This document shows positions 25,395 to 34,062 of a DNA stretch of 42,708 nucleotides, in pieces. The stretch spans positions 1-42,708 of the forward strand of contig CAVDMV010000015.1 of NCBI GenBank assembly GCA_963610315.1. The letters are read 5' to 3'. The notes under the pieces are model-generated. The model saw nothing but the letters and a program-made list of their open reading frames with translations. It was not told the origin of the DNA and did not search any database. A program made the position numbers and the translations under genes. Source of the stretch: UBA3210 sp963610315 (GTDB lineage Bacteria > Bacillota_I > Bacilli_A > RFN20 > CAG-449). Position 1 is the first letter of the stretch. Each line of letters begins with the position of its first letter.

Positions 25395-27611
25395 ATGAAC
25401 AAAAAAATAGTTACAGTATTTGCCGCAGCGGCAATGCTAACAGTTATTACTTCTTGTGGAGGAACATCTTCTTCCCAAGCATCAGGAGGAACATCTTCTT
25501 CACAATCATCATCAGCTGCAACAACAGGTAAGGATGCTTACTTAAATAAAATTAACAACACTTGGGAATTACCAAAGTTAACAAATGCATATAACAGTGC
25601 ATATTCATCAATGAAGGATTTAACTGTTGATTTAAGTAAATTTGATACATCTTATAAATATACAGATACTACAAATGTTTCTTTAGCTATGTCAGTTAAC
25701 TATGATAAAAATACAGGTATGAAGTACAGTCAAGAAACAGATTATACTACTCCAAATGGAAAAACTACTATTAAAAACGGTGAATTTAAACCTGTATGGA
25801 AAGAAATTCAAAACAAATTAAATTTTACAATTAATGATGTAACTTCAACAACTGATAAATCTGTTAACGATTTTAAATCAAACTGGGGTGGTACTCTTAC
25901 AGCAGATATTGCTTGTGGTAACGTTTCTGATATTGTTGATAAATCAGTTAAGGGTGCAGAATCTATTCTTGATTTAGCTGAATATTTAGATAAATTACCT
26001 AATTTTACTAAATTCTTACAACAAAACCCATCTGTTTTAAATTCTATTTTAACAACTAAAAATGCTTCTGCAAAATCAGATTCAACAATTGGTATCTATT
26101 ATATTCCATATTTCGATGGTTATGATGATTTAGAAAAAATGACAATGTTAAGAGCTGATTATGTTCGTAAATTATTAGATGGTGACTTTAACGAAGCTGA
26201 TTGGGATACTGATTCAACAATCTGGACAGATTCAAAATATCAACCAACAGTTACTGAAGCTTACAGCGTTACAGTTCCTGCTTCATTGGAAGGAACTGCA
26301 ACAAAAACTATTACTAAATCAGTTGCAGACAAGGGTTCAAATATTGTCGCTCAACAAAATGCTTTAGCAAGTGGCGAAAGAACATCAGCAAAGATGGTAA
26401 AACAATTTAGAGATTATATCGATGCTAGATATGGTTCACAATATACAAATCGTTCTGATTTATTCTTAGGTGTTGACGCTTCATACGATGCAGATGAAAT
26501 GATCGCTTTAATGAGACTTGTTAGAGTTTCACCAAAGGGATTAACTGGTAGTTCAGATTCAGAAATGGTTCCATTTGTTCCAAGAGAATACAACAACCAA
26601 CGTATCGCAGATATGTATAGATGGGCTGGCCATTTATGGGGAATCCGTGGTGTTGAATCTAGATCTGGCTATTTATATGTCGGTAAAGATGGAAAAATCC
26701 ATGATGCTAGAGGTGATGAAGAAATCACAACTATGCTTACATATTTAAATGAAATCTATGATGAAGGTTTAATCTTAAAAGATTTCGAATCAGCAGCAGG
26801 TTATGGCGTTACAAATGGTAAATTCGCTGAAAATATTGTAGTTGATAAAGGTTCAACTCAAAAATACCATGGCTTCATGGAATATGATTATTCTCAAACT
26901 CAAGGTGTTTGGAATGATATATCAACAGTTGAAGGATATGACTTTAGACCTATTTTAAATGCTGAAGCTAAATGGGATGATGGTGATGATTCAACAGGCT
27001 ATTTCCAATTCACTGAATCATGGAGATCTGTTAAATCACAAGGTTGGTGCTTAAGTGCTGATTTAAAGAAAGATACAACAAAATTAAACAAAGCATTAGC
27101 AGTTGTTGACTATTTCTTCTCTGAAGAAGGCCATAACTTAAATTCTTATGGTCCAGAAAGCTATGGTTACACAAGCGGAACTATTGATTATCAAGGAAAG
27201 ACAGTTGCTAAATTTACACAAGCTGCTCTTGATCAATTAAATGATACAAATATCGCTGGTGGTTCATACACTAAGTACTTAAGAAATTTCGTTGGTGCTA
27301 CATTACCAATTGGTTACATTAAAGAAACAGGTATGGAATATCAAACAACTCATGAAAAAGCAATTAATGGTTTAAATATCATTAATAAAGCAATTGAAGT
27401 TGGTACATTCAAACATACAAGAGTTGATACAGTTGAAAATGGCAAAGAATTCTATCAAATCGTTCCTTCTTCATTTAGATTATCAACTGCTCAAGTTGAA
27501 TTAAAAACTGATCTTGAAGGTGATACTAAATTAGGTAACATCAATTCCAATACTTCTATTTCTAAATATTGTATTTGGGATACTATTGTAATGACAGGTA
27601 GTTGGAATTAA
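25395..27611 (+). CDS. extracellular solute-binding lipoprotein of the ABC importer (LplA/YtcQ-like, enlarged)
   Basis: 738 aa with a lipoprotein signal (Cys21 in VITSCGG) and a Ser/Gly/Gln linker containing a duplicated GGTSSSQ unit. It lies directly behind the two LplB/YtcP-type permease genes, which is the normal position of their binding protein. LplA-type proteins are usually about 500-560 aa, so this one is roughly 180 aa longer. The extra length seems to lie in residues ~60-230 and ~270-330, which are Thr/Lys/Asp rich. Later segments (MADMYRWAGHLWGIRG-like, YFFSEEGHNLNSYGPESYG) fit the family. I start at ATG 25395, which has AAAGGAG upstream. Presumed ligand: esterified or plain oligogalacturonides (inference from context). 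Confidence 0.85.
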   Translation: MNKKIVTVFAAAAMLTVITSCGGTSSSQASGGTSSSQSSSAATTGKDAYLNKINNTWELPKLTNAYNSAYSSMKDLTVDLSKFDTSYKYTDTTNVSLAMSVNYDKNTGMKYSQETDYTTPNGKTTIKNGEFKPVWKEIQNKLNFTINDVTSTTDKSVNDFKSNWGGTLTADIACGNVSDIVDKSVKGAESILDLAEYLDKLPNFTKFLQQNPSVLNSILTTKNASAKSDSTIGIYYIPYFDGYDDLEKMTMLRADYVRKLLDGDFNEADWDTDSTIWTDSKYQPTVTEAYSVTVPASLEGTATKTITKSVADKGSNIVAQQNALASGERTSAKMVKQFRDYIDARYGSQYTNRSDLFLGVDASYDADEMIALMRLVRVSPKGLTGSSDSEMVPFVPREYNNQRIADMYRWAGHLWGIRGVESRSGYLYVGKDGKIHDARGDEEITTMLTYLNEIYDEGLILKDFESAAGYGVTNGKFAENIVVDKGSTQKYHGFMEYDYSQTQGVWNDISTVEGYDFRPILNAEAKWDDGDDSTGYFQFTESWRSVKSQGWCLSADLKKDTTKLNKALAVVDYFFSEEGHNLNSYGPESYGYTSGTIDYQGKTVAKFTQAALDQLNDTNIAGGSYTKYLRNFVGATLPIGYIKETGMEYQTTHEKAINGLNIINKAIEVGTFKHTRVDTVENGKEFYQIVPSSFRLSTAQVELKTDLEGDTKLGNINSNTSISKYCIWDTIVMTGSWN

Positions 27612-27636
27612 TAAAAAAACTTTAAATTAATTTATA

Positions 27637-27674
27637 GGGATGAGTAATCATCTACTCATCCCTTCCTTATTTTT
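27637..27674 (+). terminator. attenuator-like hairpin after the binding-protein gene
   Basis: GGGATGAGTA-ATCATC-TACTCATCCC, a perfect 10-bp stem, followed by TTCCTTATTTTT. It lies inside the operon, so it probably lowers expression of the genes downstream and protects the binding-protein mRNA, giving more binding protein than permease-associated proteins. Confidence 0.8.
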
Positions 27675-27690
27675 GTGGAGGAGAAAATTT

Positions 27691-28440
27691 ATGCAAAAAG
27701 ATAAAATTACTTTTAGTAAATTGCTTAAAAGTAAACAAAAAGGAATAATCATCGCTTTATTTGCGATTTCCATTATTCTATTTTTATATTCATTATTATT
27801 TATGACACCATTTTATGATATGTATCTTATTAATGATACTGCTGTTATAAGAAAAGCTGAGTTATCACAATATGGTATTGATCTTGAAACATATAAACAA
27901 TTGTACCCAAATGCAATTTCGTATAGTACAATTTTTGGTCAACAAGTTGTTTCAGGGGTAAATGCTGGATATTTTAGCGTAAGTGTCATGGCTACATTAC
28001 AAGCATTTAATAAAACATTGTTTGCAATTGCTTTCTTTGGAATTGTTGGATCATTAATTTTATTTATCTATCGTTCTCAATTAAGAAAAAGATATTATAT
28101 TACAAACTTTATCTCAATTGGTATTGTTATCGCATTTGATCTTTTTGCATCAATTTTCACACTAGTTAATATATTTTCTTTCATGAAAACATTCTCAAGT
28201 GATATTAATTATGAAATTTTAAATGTTTATCAAACTATGACATATAATCCTAATGATGCTGGTGTAATAACATCTTATTTCTCATTTGATACATTTAGCT
28301 GGGTATTCATATTAGGAATTGTATTATGTGCTATATGTATTTTAATTGCTGTTTATGGTATTGTATTCTTAGTAAAGAAATATCTTTATCAAAAGAAACA
28401 TCCAGCATTAGATATTAGTGGGGTGGTTATCAATGAATAA
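27691..28440 (+). CDS. four-helix membrane protein in the transport operon, unknown (A)
   Basis: 249 aa. Hydrophobic helices at about residues 19-41, 108-128, 137-160 and 205-232, with a ~65-residue extracellular-looking loop after the first helix (TPFYDMYLINDTAVIRKAELSQYG...). I recognise no family. I start at ATG 27691, preceded by GGAGGAG; an in-frame ATG at 27640 falls inside the terminator-like hairpin and is rejected. Its stop overlaps the start of the next gene, so the two are coupled. First of four such genes around the ATPase gene. Confidence 0.75.
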   Translation: MQKDKITFSKLLKSKQKGIIIALFAISIILFLYSLLFMTPFYDMYLINDTAVIRKAELSQYGIDLETYKQLYPNAISYSTIFGQQVVSGVNAGYFSVSVMATLQAFNKTLFAIAFFGIVGSLILFIYRSQLRKRYYITNFISIGIVIAFDLFASIFTLVNIFSFMKTFSSDINYEILNVYQTMTYNPNDAGVITSYFSFDTFSWVFILGIVLCAICILIAVYGIVFLVKKYLYQKKHPALDISGVVINE

Positions 28441-28984
28441 TGAAGAAAAAAAGATAGATTTTATCAATGAATCTGAAGAAATTGAAGATGTGCAAGATAT
28501 TAAAGATGATATCTTACGTTATACTAACAATAAATTATCTTATTGGTTATGTATTTTAGCGATTGTATTTAATGTAGCTAATTTTCTTATTTGTTATAAA
28601 GTAAATAGTACACAAAGCATTTCAATAACAAATTTTAAATTAGGAATAGATTTATTAATTAATGTTGTTCTAATTATTGCTTTCTTCTTACTTGCAGAAA
28701 AAACAAAAGCTTATAACAAAAAATCAAGTTATTATTGTATCGGTTTAGGCGTTTTCCAAATTGTAAGAATATTCTTTATTCCATTATCATATTTCATAAC
28801 TAATATGAATTATAATAATCCAGATGTTATTGAAACTGCATATGGTTTAGATATTGTTGGCTTTATTTGGTGTATTGTTTTATTAGTTTGTTCTGCAGCT
28901 AGCTTAACTGCAGCAGCTATAATTAATTTGATAAAATGCGATACATTAAATAAACATTTAAAAAAGATTGGAGCGATTGATTAA
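28433..28984 (+). CDS. four-helix membrane protein in the transport operon, unknown (B)
   Basis: 183 aa. An acidic N-terminal cytoplasmic stretch of ~35 residues (EESEEIEDVQDIKDD-like) is followed by four helices (about 37-55, 70-90, 100-118 and 142-165). The ATG overlaps the upstream stop (ATGAATAA), and the ATPase gene begins 2 bp after its own stop. Both features point to co-production with protein A and the ATPase. No recognised domain. Confidence 0.75.
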   Translation: MNNEEKKIDFINESEEIEDVQDIKDDILRYTNNKLSYWLCILAIVFNVANFLICYKVNSTQSISITNFKLGIDLLINVVLIIAFFLLAEKTKAYNKKSSYYCIGLGVFQIVRIFFIPLSYFITNMNYNNPDVIETAYGLDIVGFIWCIVLLVCSAASLTAAAIINLIKCDTLNKHLKKIGAID

Positions 28985-28986
28985 TT

Positions 28987-30096
28987 ATGGCAGAATTAAG
29001 ACTAGAACATATTAAAAAAGTTTATGATGGTGGCGTCTTAGCTGTTGAAGATTTCGATATCGATATTCAAGATGGAGAATTCATTGTTATCGTCGGGCCA
29101 TCAGGTTGTGGTAAATCTACAACTTTAAGAATGATTGCAGGTCTAGAAGATATTACTGATGGACATGCATATTTAATTGAACAAGCAACTGAAGATAGAG
29201 ATGAATTTAATAAAGAAATTACAAATCTTCCTTCAAAAGATAGAGATATGGCAATGGTTTTCCAAAACTATGCTTTATACGCACACATGACTATTTATCA
29301 AAACATGGCTTTCTCTTTAACTTTAAGAAAAACTGATAAAGTTGAAATCCACAAAAAAGTTATGCATGCTGCAGAAATCTTAGATTTAACAACTCAATTA
29401 AATAAAAAACCTAAACAATTATCAGGTGGTCAACGTCAAAGAGTTGCTTTAGGTAGAGCGATTGTTAGAAACCCAAAAGTTTTCTTATTTGATGAACCTC
29501 TATCAAACCTCGATGCTAAATTAAGAGTTTCTATGAGACGTGAAGTTAAATTATTACACCAAAAATTAGGTGCTACAATGATTTATGTTACTCACGACCA
29601 AGTTGAAGCTTTAACTCTTGCAGATAGAATCGTAGTTATGTCTATGGGTAAAGTCCAACAAATTGGTACTCCATTACAAGTTTATTCAGATCCAAACAAT
29701 GTATTCGTCGCTTCATTTATCGGTAACCCTCCAATGAATTTCATTGAAGGAACTGTTGATGAAAAAGGTACATTCATTTGTAAAGATTTCTCTTACAAAT
29801 TAGACGAAAAGAGAACTGCATTATTAAGAGATAATGGATATTGTGGAACTGGTAAAGAATTAATCTTAGGCGTTCGTCCAGAACACTTCCTACCTGGTGA
29901 AGATTTAAAAATCACTAATGAATTATTAGAACATATGGGTCCAGCAACATTATTCCATTGCTACGTTGGAGAAACCAAAATGCAAATTAAATTACCAGGT
30001 TGGTTAGATTATGAAGATGGTGCAGAATTCCATGTATCATTCAATCAAGATATGGTCTGCTTCTTTGATAAAGAAACAGAAGATAGAATTCGTTAA
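28987..30096 (+). CDS. ABC importer ATPase, MsmX/UgpC (CUT1) type
   Basis: 369-aa ATPase that energises CUT1 sugar importers. Visible motifs: Walker A GPSGCGKSTTLRMIAG near residue 38, Q-loop VFQNYALY, signature LSGGQRQRVALGRAIV, Walker B VFLFDEPLSNLDAKLR and H-loop VTHDQ. The C-terminal ~130 residues form the TOBE/regulatory domain (ILGVRPEHFLPG). In Bacillus the shared MsmX ATPase is encoded away from the lpl-type permeases; here a dedicated ATPase gene lies inside the operon. It sits between the two pairs of unknown membrane-protein genes. Confidence 0.93.
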   Translation: MAELRLEHIKKVYDGGVLAVEDFDIDIQDGEFIVIVGPSGCGKSTTLRMIAGLEDITDGHAYLIEQATEDRDEFNKEITNLPSKDRDMAMVFQNYALYAHMTIYQNMAFSLTLRKTDKVEIHKKVMHAAEILDLTTQLNKKPKQLSGGQRQRVALGRAIVRNPKVFLFDEPLSNLDAKLRVSMRREVKLLHQKLGATMIYVTHDQVEALTLADRIVVMSMGKVQQIGTPLQVYSDPNNVFVASFIGNPPMNFIEGTVDEKGTFICKDFSYKLDEKRTALLRDNGYCGTGKELILGVRPEHFLPGEDLKITNELLEHMGPATLFHCYVGETKMQIKLPGWLDYEDGAEFHVSFNQDMVCFFDKETEDRIR

Positions 30097-30110
30097 GGAG
30101 GTCGCTAAAA

Positions 30111-30719
30111 ATGAGTTTTTCTGAAAAATTAAAATTCTCTTTAAGAAAATTAGCTATTTCTTTAAAAAGAAACTATTTTATTATTCCAATGATCTTCATT
30201 GGTGTTACAATCTTTGTCATCATGTGTTCATTATCAACAGTATCATCAGTCATTACTAGATATGCTGGTAATAGAGATTATGCATTAGCTCCATATTCCG
30301 CTATCTTTGAATTCTGCGTTTGCTTATTAACAATTCTTGGTGGTGTTGCTTATATTAACTATGCATTCGTTGGTTATGGCAAGAAAAGACCACTTTATAT
30401 GATGATTATTTTCTTAGTATTATTTGGTGGATCCGTTGTATTATTATTCTTAATTTATAATGGTATTACACCAAGTTATCAAGGTGATATTATAACTTAT
30501 AATAATGCTGTTGCAGAAAACAATCAATCTGTTATTGCTGAATATACTACTTTGTTAGCAGATGGTAGCAAAACATTTATATTACTTACTTGGCATATTG
30601 TTTTATGCTTAATATCTATTGCTCTTGTTATAAGTGCTCCATTTATCCAAGCTGCATTAAAGAAAATTAAATTCAAGAATATTTCTAGTAGTGGTTCAAC
30701 TACTTCTGATAAAGAATAA
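30111..30719 (+). CDS. four-helix membrane protein in the transport operon, unknown (C)
   Basis: 202 aa. A basic N-terminus (KLKFSLRKLAISLKRNY) is followed by helices at about 22-45, 64-85, 97-117 and 155-178. The loop between helices 3 and 4 is ~35 residues, and the tail is a Lys/Ser-rich cytoplasmic end. It starts 14 bp after the ATPase gene with a strong GGAGG. No recognised family. Like A, B and D it has four helices. Confidence 0.75.
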   Translation: MSFSEKLKFSLRKLAISLKRNYFIIPMIFIGVTIFVIMCSLSTVSSVITRYAGNRDYALAPYSAIFEFCVCLLTILGGVAYINYAFVGYGKKRPLYMMIIFLVLFGGSVVLLFLIYNGITPSYQGDIITYNNAVAENNQSVIAEYTTLLADGSKTFILLTWHIVLCLISIALVISAPFIQAALKKIKFKNISSSGSTTSDKE

Positions 30720-30734
30720 TTAGAAAGGGTAATA

Positions 30735-31280
30735 ATGAAGAAAAAGACCAAAGAAGAGATAGCCCAAGCTGAAGAAATTAATACTTATCAAAAAAATAGT
30801 TTTTTGAGTAAAATTCCTTATTGGGCGAAAGCAGTACTTATTAAATATTGGTTTTTCGGTGTTATTTGCTTCTTTGTCCTTATGGGACTAGGCTTAGTCA
30901 TTTCGAATCCCCTCGATAGAATTGTTGTCTGCGGATTATTAGGTGGCATGATTACTGATGTTGTTACTGATAATATCTTAATTATGATTGAATCCTCAGA
31001 TCGTGAATCTCAATGGTTCATGATATATAAAAAACCTAAATCAGTATTATCACTTGTTGTAAATTTAGTCTATTGTTTAGTATTATTCTTCGGATGTAGT
31101 GAACTAATGACTTTAATTATTTCTACTTATAGTGATAAATCATTTTGGTTCTTACAAGAACCATGTTCTCAAGCTTTAGTTTTAATTATTGTTGATATGG
31201 CATTTATTGGAATTAAGGATTTAATTCTATATGAATTAATCAAACATAATTACATAAAGCCAAAAAATAATAGTAAATAA
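30735..31280 (+). CDS. four-helix membrane protein in the transport operon, unknown (D)
   Basis: 181 aa. The N-terminal ~30 residues are charged and cytoplasmic-looking (MKKKTKEEIAQAEEINTYQ). Four helices follow (about 38-58, 63-85, 105-127, 145-165), with a Lys-rich tail. The segment VVCGLLGGMITDVVTDNILIM lies in helix 2. It begins 15 bp after gene C (AGAAAGG ribosome site) and 21 bp before the polygalacturonase gene, so it is part of the same transcript. No recognised family. Confidence 0.75.
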   Translation: MKKKTKEEIAQAEEINTYQKNSFLSKIPYWAKAVLIKYWFFGVICFFVLMGLGLVISNPLDRIVVCGLLGGMITDVVTDNILIMIESSDRESQWFMIYKKPKSVLSLVVNLVYCLVLFFGCSELMTLIISTYSDKSFWFLQEPCSQALVLIIVDMAFIGIKDLILYELIKHNYIKPKNNSK

Positions 31281-31301
31281 AATTAAGGAGTTAAAATTTA
31301 T

Positions 31302-32819
31302 ATGAAATTAATATTTGTCTCTTGCGTCAGCGCAACTTTTGATTTAGATAACAATTGCATCTACTATGCCGATAAAGCTTACGATGTAATGTTAAATGGA
31401 AAGAAGGTCCTCACTGATGTAAGGACAAATATTTTTTCTTTATTTGATTTAGAACCAGCAACTGATTACGTTGTAGAAGTTAATGGTGAAGAAGTTAAAT
31501 TTAAAACTGATGCAGTAAGTGAAGTATTATCTTCAAAAGGTATCGATAATACAGGTAAAATTAATGTTACTAAGGATTTACAAGCTTTAATTGATTCCTC
31601 TCATGATGGAGCTTTAATTAATATTGAACCTGGTACATATTATTTCACATCTTTAAAATTAAGATCTAATACCACTTTTAATTTAAAGAAGGGTGCAACA
31701 CTATCTGCTAGTATTGATATAAGTGAGTATGAAGAAATTGAAGGTGAAGTTACACTTCCTAATGGTGAAGTAGTTCAATACGGTTCTTGGGAAGGTAGCC
31801 CAGCTAAAATGAAACTCTCTCTTATCAATGCTATTGATGCGCATGATGTCAAGTTAGTTGGTCAAGGTGTTATTGATGGTAGAGCTCAACTTGGTCCATG
31901 GTGGATCGATGTTAAGAATTTACCTTACGTAAGACCTCATATCTTATTCTATGTTCAATCTCATAACATCTATACTCAAGGTATTACAGTAAAGAATTCT
32001 CCTCAATGGACTATTCATCCATATTTCTCACAAAATTTAGGCTATTACGATATCTATATTGAAAATCCTAAGATTTCACCAAATACTGATGGACTCGATC
32101 CACAATGTTGTAAAAATGTTGATATTATCGGAGTACATTTCTCGGTTGGTGATGATTGTATCGCGATTAAATCTGGCAAAATGTATATTGGTCAAAAATA
32201 TAAAACACCTTGTGAAAAAATTACAATTAGAAACTGTATTATGCAATATGGTCATGGTGCAGTAGTTCTCGGAAGTGAAATGTCAGGTGGCATTAGAGAT
32301 TTAGTTGTTGAAAATTGTATTTTTGACCATACAGATCGTGGCTTAAGAATTAAGACTCGTAGAGGTAGAGGTAATACAGCAGTTATTGACGATGTTACTT
32401 TTAAAAACATCTTAATGAAGAATGTTCTTTCTCCAATTACTGTCAATATGTTCTATTTCTGTGATCCAGATGGTAAGACTGAATATGTTTGGTCAAAAGA
32501 GAAATTACCAGTTGATGATAGAACTCCTTATTTAGGTAAATTTACTTTCCAAGATATTCTTGCAGAAGATTGTGAATACACTGCAGGATATTTCTATGGA
32601 TTACCTGAAATGCCAATTGGTGAAGTTAATATCAAAAATTCTACATTCCTCTTTAAAGAAGATGCAGGAAGTGGAACACCAGTCATGATGACTGATGCAG
32701 AAGTATGTTCAAAACGTGGTTTTATTTTTAAGAATGTTCATAAATTTAATATTGAAAATGTCAAAATGGTTGGTCAAGACGGACCTGTTTATGAAAGTGA
32801 TGGTACTGAAGTAAAATAA
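31302..32819 (+). CDS. GH28 polygalacturonase without a signal peptide
   Basis: 505-aa right-handed beta-helix glycoside hydrolase that cleaves alpha-1,4-galacturonan with inversion. All four family motifs are present: NTDGLD (residues 261-266), GDDCIAIKSGK with the catalytic Asp pair at 284-285, GHG (317-319) and RIK (349-351). Residues ~1-70 form a fibronectin-III-like N-terminal region (FSLFDLEPATDYVVEVNGE), as in the Thermotoga exo-polygalacturonase type. The N-terminus (MKLIFVSCVSATFDLDNN) has no hydrophobic core, so the enzyme should be cytoplasmic. GGAG precedes the ATG. The stop overlaps the next start (TAATG). Confidence 0.93.
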   Translation: MKLIFVSCVSATFDLDNNCIYYADKAYDVMLNGKKVLTDVRTNIFSLFDLEPATDYVVEVNGEEVKFKTDAVSEVLSSKGIDNTGKINVTKDLQALIDSSHDGALINIEPGTYYFTSLKLRSNTTFNLKKGATLSASIDISEYEEIEGEVTLPNGEVVQYGSWEGSPAKMKLSLINAIDAHDVKLVGQGVIDGRAQLGPWWIDVKNLPYVRPHILFYVQSHNIYTQGITVKNSPQWTIHPYFSQNLGYYDIYIENPKISPNTDGLDPQCCKNVDIIGVHFSVGDDCIAIKSGKMYIGQKYKTPCEKITIRNCIMQYGHGAVVLGSEMSGGIRDLVVENCIFDHTDRGLRIKTRRGRGNTAVIDDVTFKNILMKNVLSPITVNMFYFCDPDGKTEYVWSKEKLPVDDRTPYLGKFTFQDILAEDCEYTAGYFYGLPEMPIGEVNIKNSTFLFKEDAGSGTPVMMTDAEVCSKRGFIFKNVHKFNIENVKMVGQDGPVYESDGTEVK

Positions 32820-33373
32820 TGGCTGATGAAGTAAAAGCTTATTTAGTCATTACCAAAGATTTTGATAATTTAAACATTCTACAAAAGATGATATTTCTAA
32901 TTACTAAATTAGATTTATCTTTAAATAATGAGGAAGGATTTATTCCTCTTGAACTACCTTATAACGAACTTACCAAATTAAGCGTATCGATTAAAACAAT
33001 CGCGCACGACTTAAATTTAGACGGCATAGGTTTATGCGTTGTTCCTTGTTTTGGAACAAAGATTAAAGATTTAATACCTTTAAATAAATATGAATTTTAT
33101 TATTTATATGATGAAGTATTTAAAGGTGTTACTAAAGGAGAGATTGAAGTTAAAAAGGTTACTTCAATACTTGAAAATATTAATAAAGAAACACTTGAAA
33201 CAATTCAAAATTATATTCGCTTTGATCAATCTGTTTCTTTAACGGGGGAATATATGTTCGCGCATCGTAATACGATTAATTATCGCGTGAACAAATTTAA
33301 TTCAATTACACAAATCAATATAAGACAAATGCATAATGCAATATTTGTTTCTTATATTATTTCGTTAATGTAA
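32819..33373 (+). CDS. short PucR/CdaR-type helix-turn-helix protein
   Basis: 184 aa. The C-terminal ~55 residues carry the PucR-type HTH: NYIRFDQSVSLTGEYMFAHRNTINYRVNKF, where the HRNTxxYR motif is diagnostic. The N-terminal ~125 residues look like a small alpha/beta (GGDEF-like/PucR middle) domain. CdaR and PucR regulators usually have 350-550 aa with an N-terminal sensor domain, which is missing here. It is translationally coupled to the polygalacturonase gene and lies beside a second regulator gene, so it probably controls pectin genes. The inducer is unknown. Confidence 0.8.
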   Translation: MADEVKAYLVITKDFDNLNILQKMIFLITKLDLSLNNEEGFIPLELPYNELTKLSVSIKTIAHDLNLDGIGLCVVPCFGTKIKDLIPLNKYEFYYLYDEVFKGVTKGEIEVKKVTSILENINKETLETIQNYIRFDQSVSLTGEYMFAHRNTINYRVNKFNSITQINIRQMHNAIFVSYIISLM

Positions 33374-33382
33374 GGAGAGATT

Positions 33383-34048
33383 ATGTTAAGCGTCGATGAG
33401 ATATATGAAGAGATAAAGCGTGAAATTATTAATCTTGATTTAGCCCCTGGAAGTAAGGTTACTGAATCATTTTTAACTAATAAGTTCCACATTTCAAGAA
33501 CACCAATTAGAAGTGTTATTTCACGTTTAGAAAAAGATAATTTAGTTGTTGTTACACCAAAAAAGGGAACTTATGTAAGTAAGATTACACTTGAAAATGT
33601 CTCGGATTATATGAAACTAAGAGTTATTGTGGAAACACATGTTCTTAGAGAAGTATGTAAAACCATTACTCCTGAACAAATTGACGAATTGAAAAAAATT
33701 ATTGAAGAACAATCTAATATTATTGCGATGGAACCAAGCATTGAGAAATCAAAAATGTTCTTCCATAACGATAATTTGTTTCATTCAACAATATTTAAAT
33801 TCGGAAATTCATTAGGATTATGGAAAATTATTCATTCAAATGCTATAACATTAAATAGAGTTAGAATTATGGCTAACTTAAGAGAAACAACACAAGTTGA
33901 AAATATCTATGAACAACATTACGCGATGATCAAGTGTTTAGAAAAACACGATGAAGAAAGACTTGTTAGTATCTTCACTACTCATATCGACGATGGTTTA
34001 GAAGGTATTAGTAGTGTTGTTAATAAATACCACGATTATTTTATGTAG
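33383..34048 (+). CDS. GntR family transcriptional regulator, FCD (FadR) subfamily
   Basis: 221 aa. Winged HTH at residues 1-75 (LTNKFHISRTPIRSVISRLEKDNLVVVTPKKGTYV) and an all-helical FCD ligand domain from ~80. Likely metal/ligand residues are seen in FFHNDNLFHSTIF and HYAMIKCLEKHDEERLVS. Regulators of this subfamily, such as UxuR, ExuR and KdgR-like proteins, control hexuronate catabolism in other bacteria. TAAGGAGAG is the ribosome site, overlapping the upstream stop. It is followed directly by uronate isomerase. It is the best candidate for binding the TTGTATACA sites at 22493 and 38390. Confidence 0.92.
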   Translation: MLSVDEIYEEIKREIINLDLAPGSKVTESFLTNKFHISRTPIRSVISRLEKDNLVVVTPKKGTYVSKITLENVSDYMKLRVIVETHVLREVCKTITPEQIDELKKIIEEQSNIIAMEPSIEKSKMFFHNDNLFHSTIFKFGNSLGLWKIIHSNAITLNRVRIMANLRETTQVENIYEQHYAMIKCLEKHDEERLVSIFTTHIDDGLEGISSVVNKYHDYFM

Positions 34049-34062
34049 GAGGAAAAAATAAC

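Noticed and set aside
27640..27690. An upstream in-frame ATG for membrane protein A
   Set aside because: It lies inside the 10-bp hairpin after the binding-protein gene and has no ribosome site; ATG 27691 has GGAGGAG.
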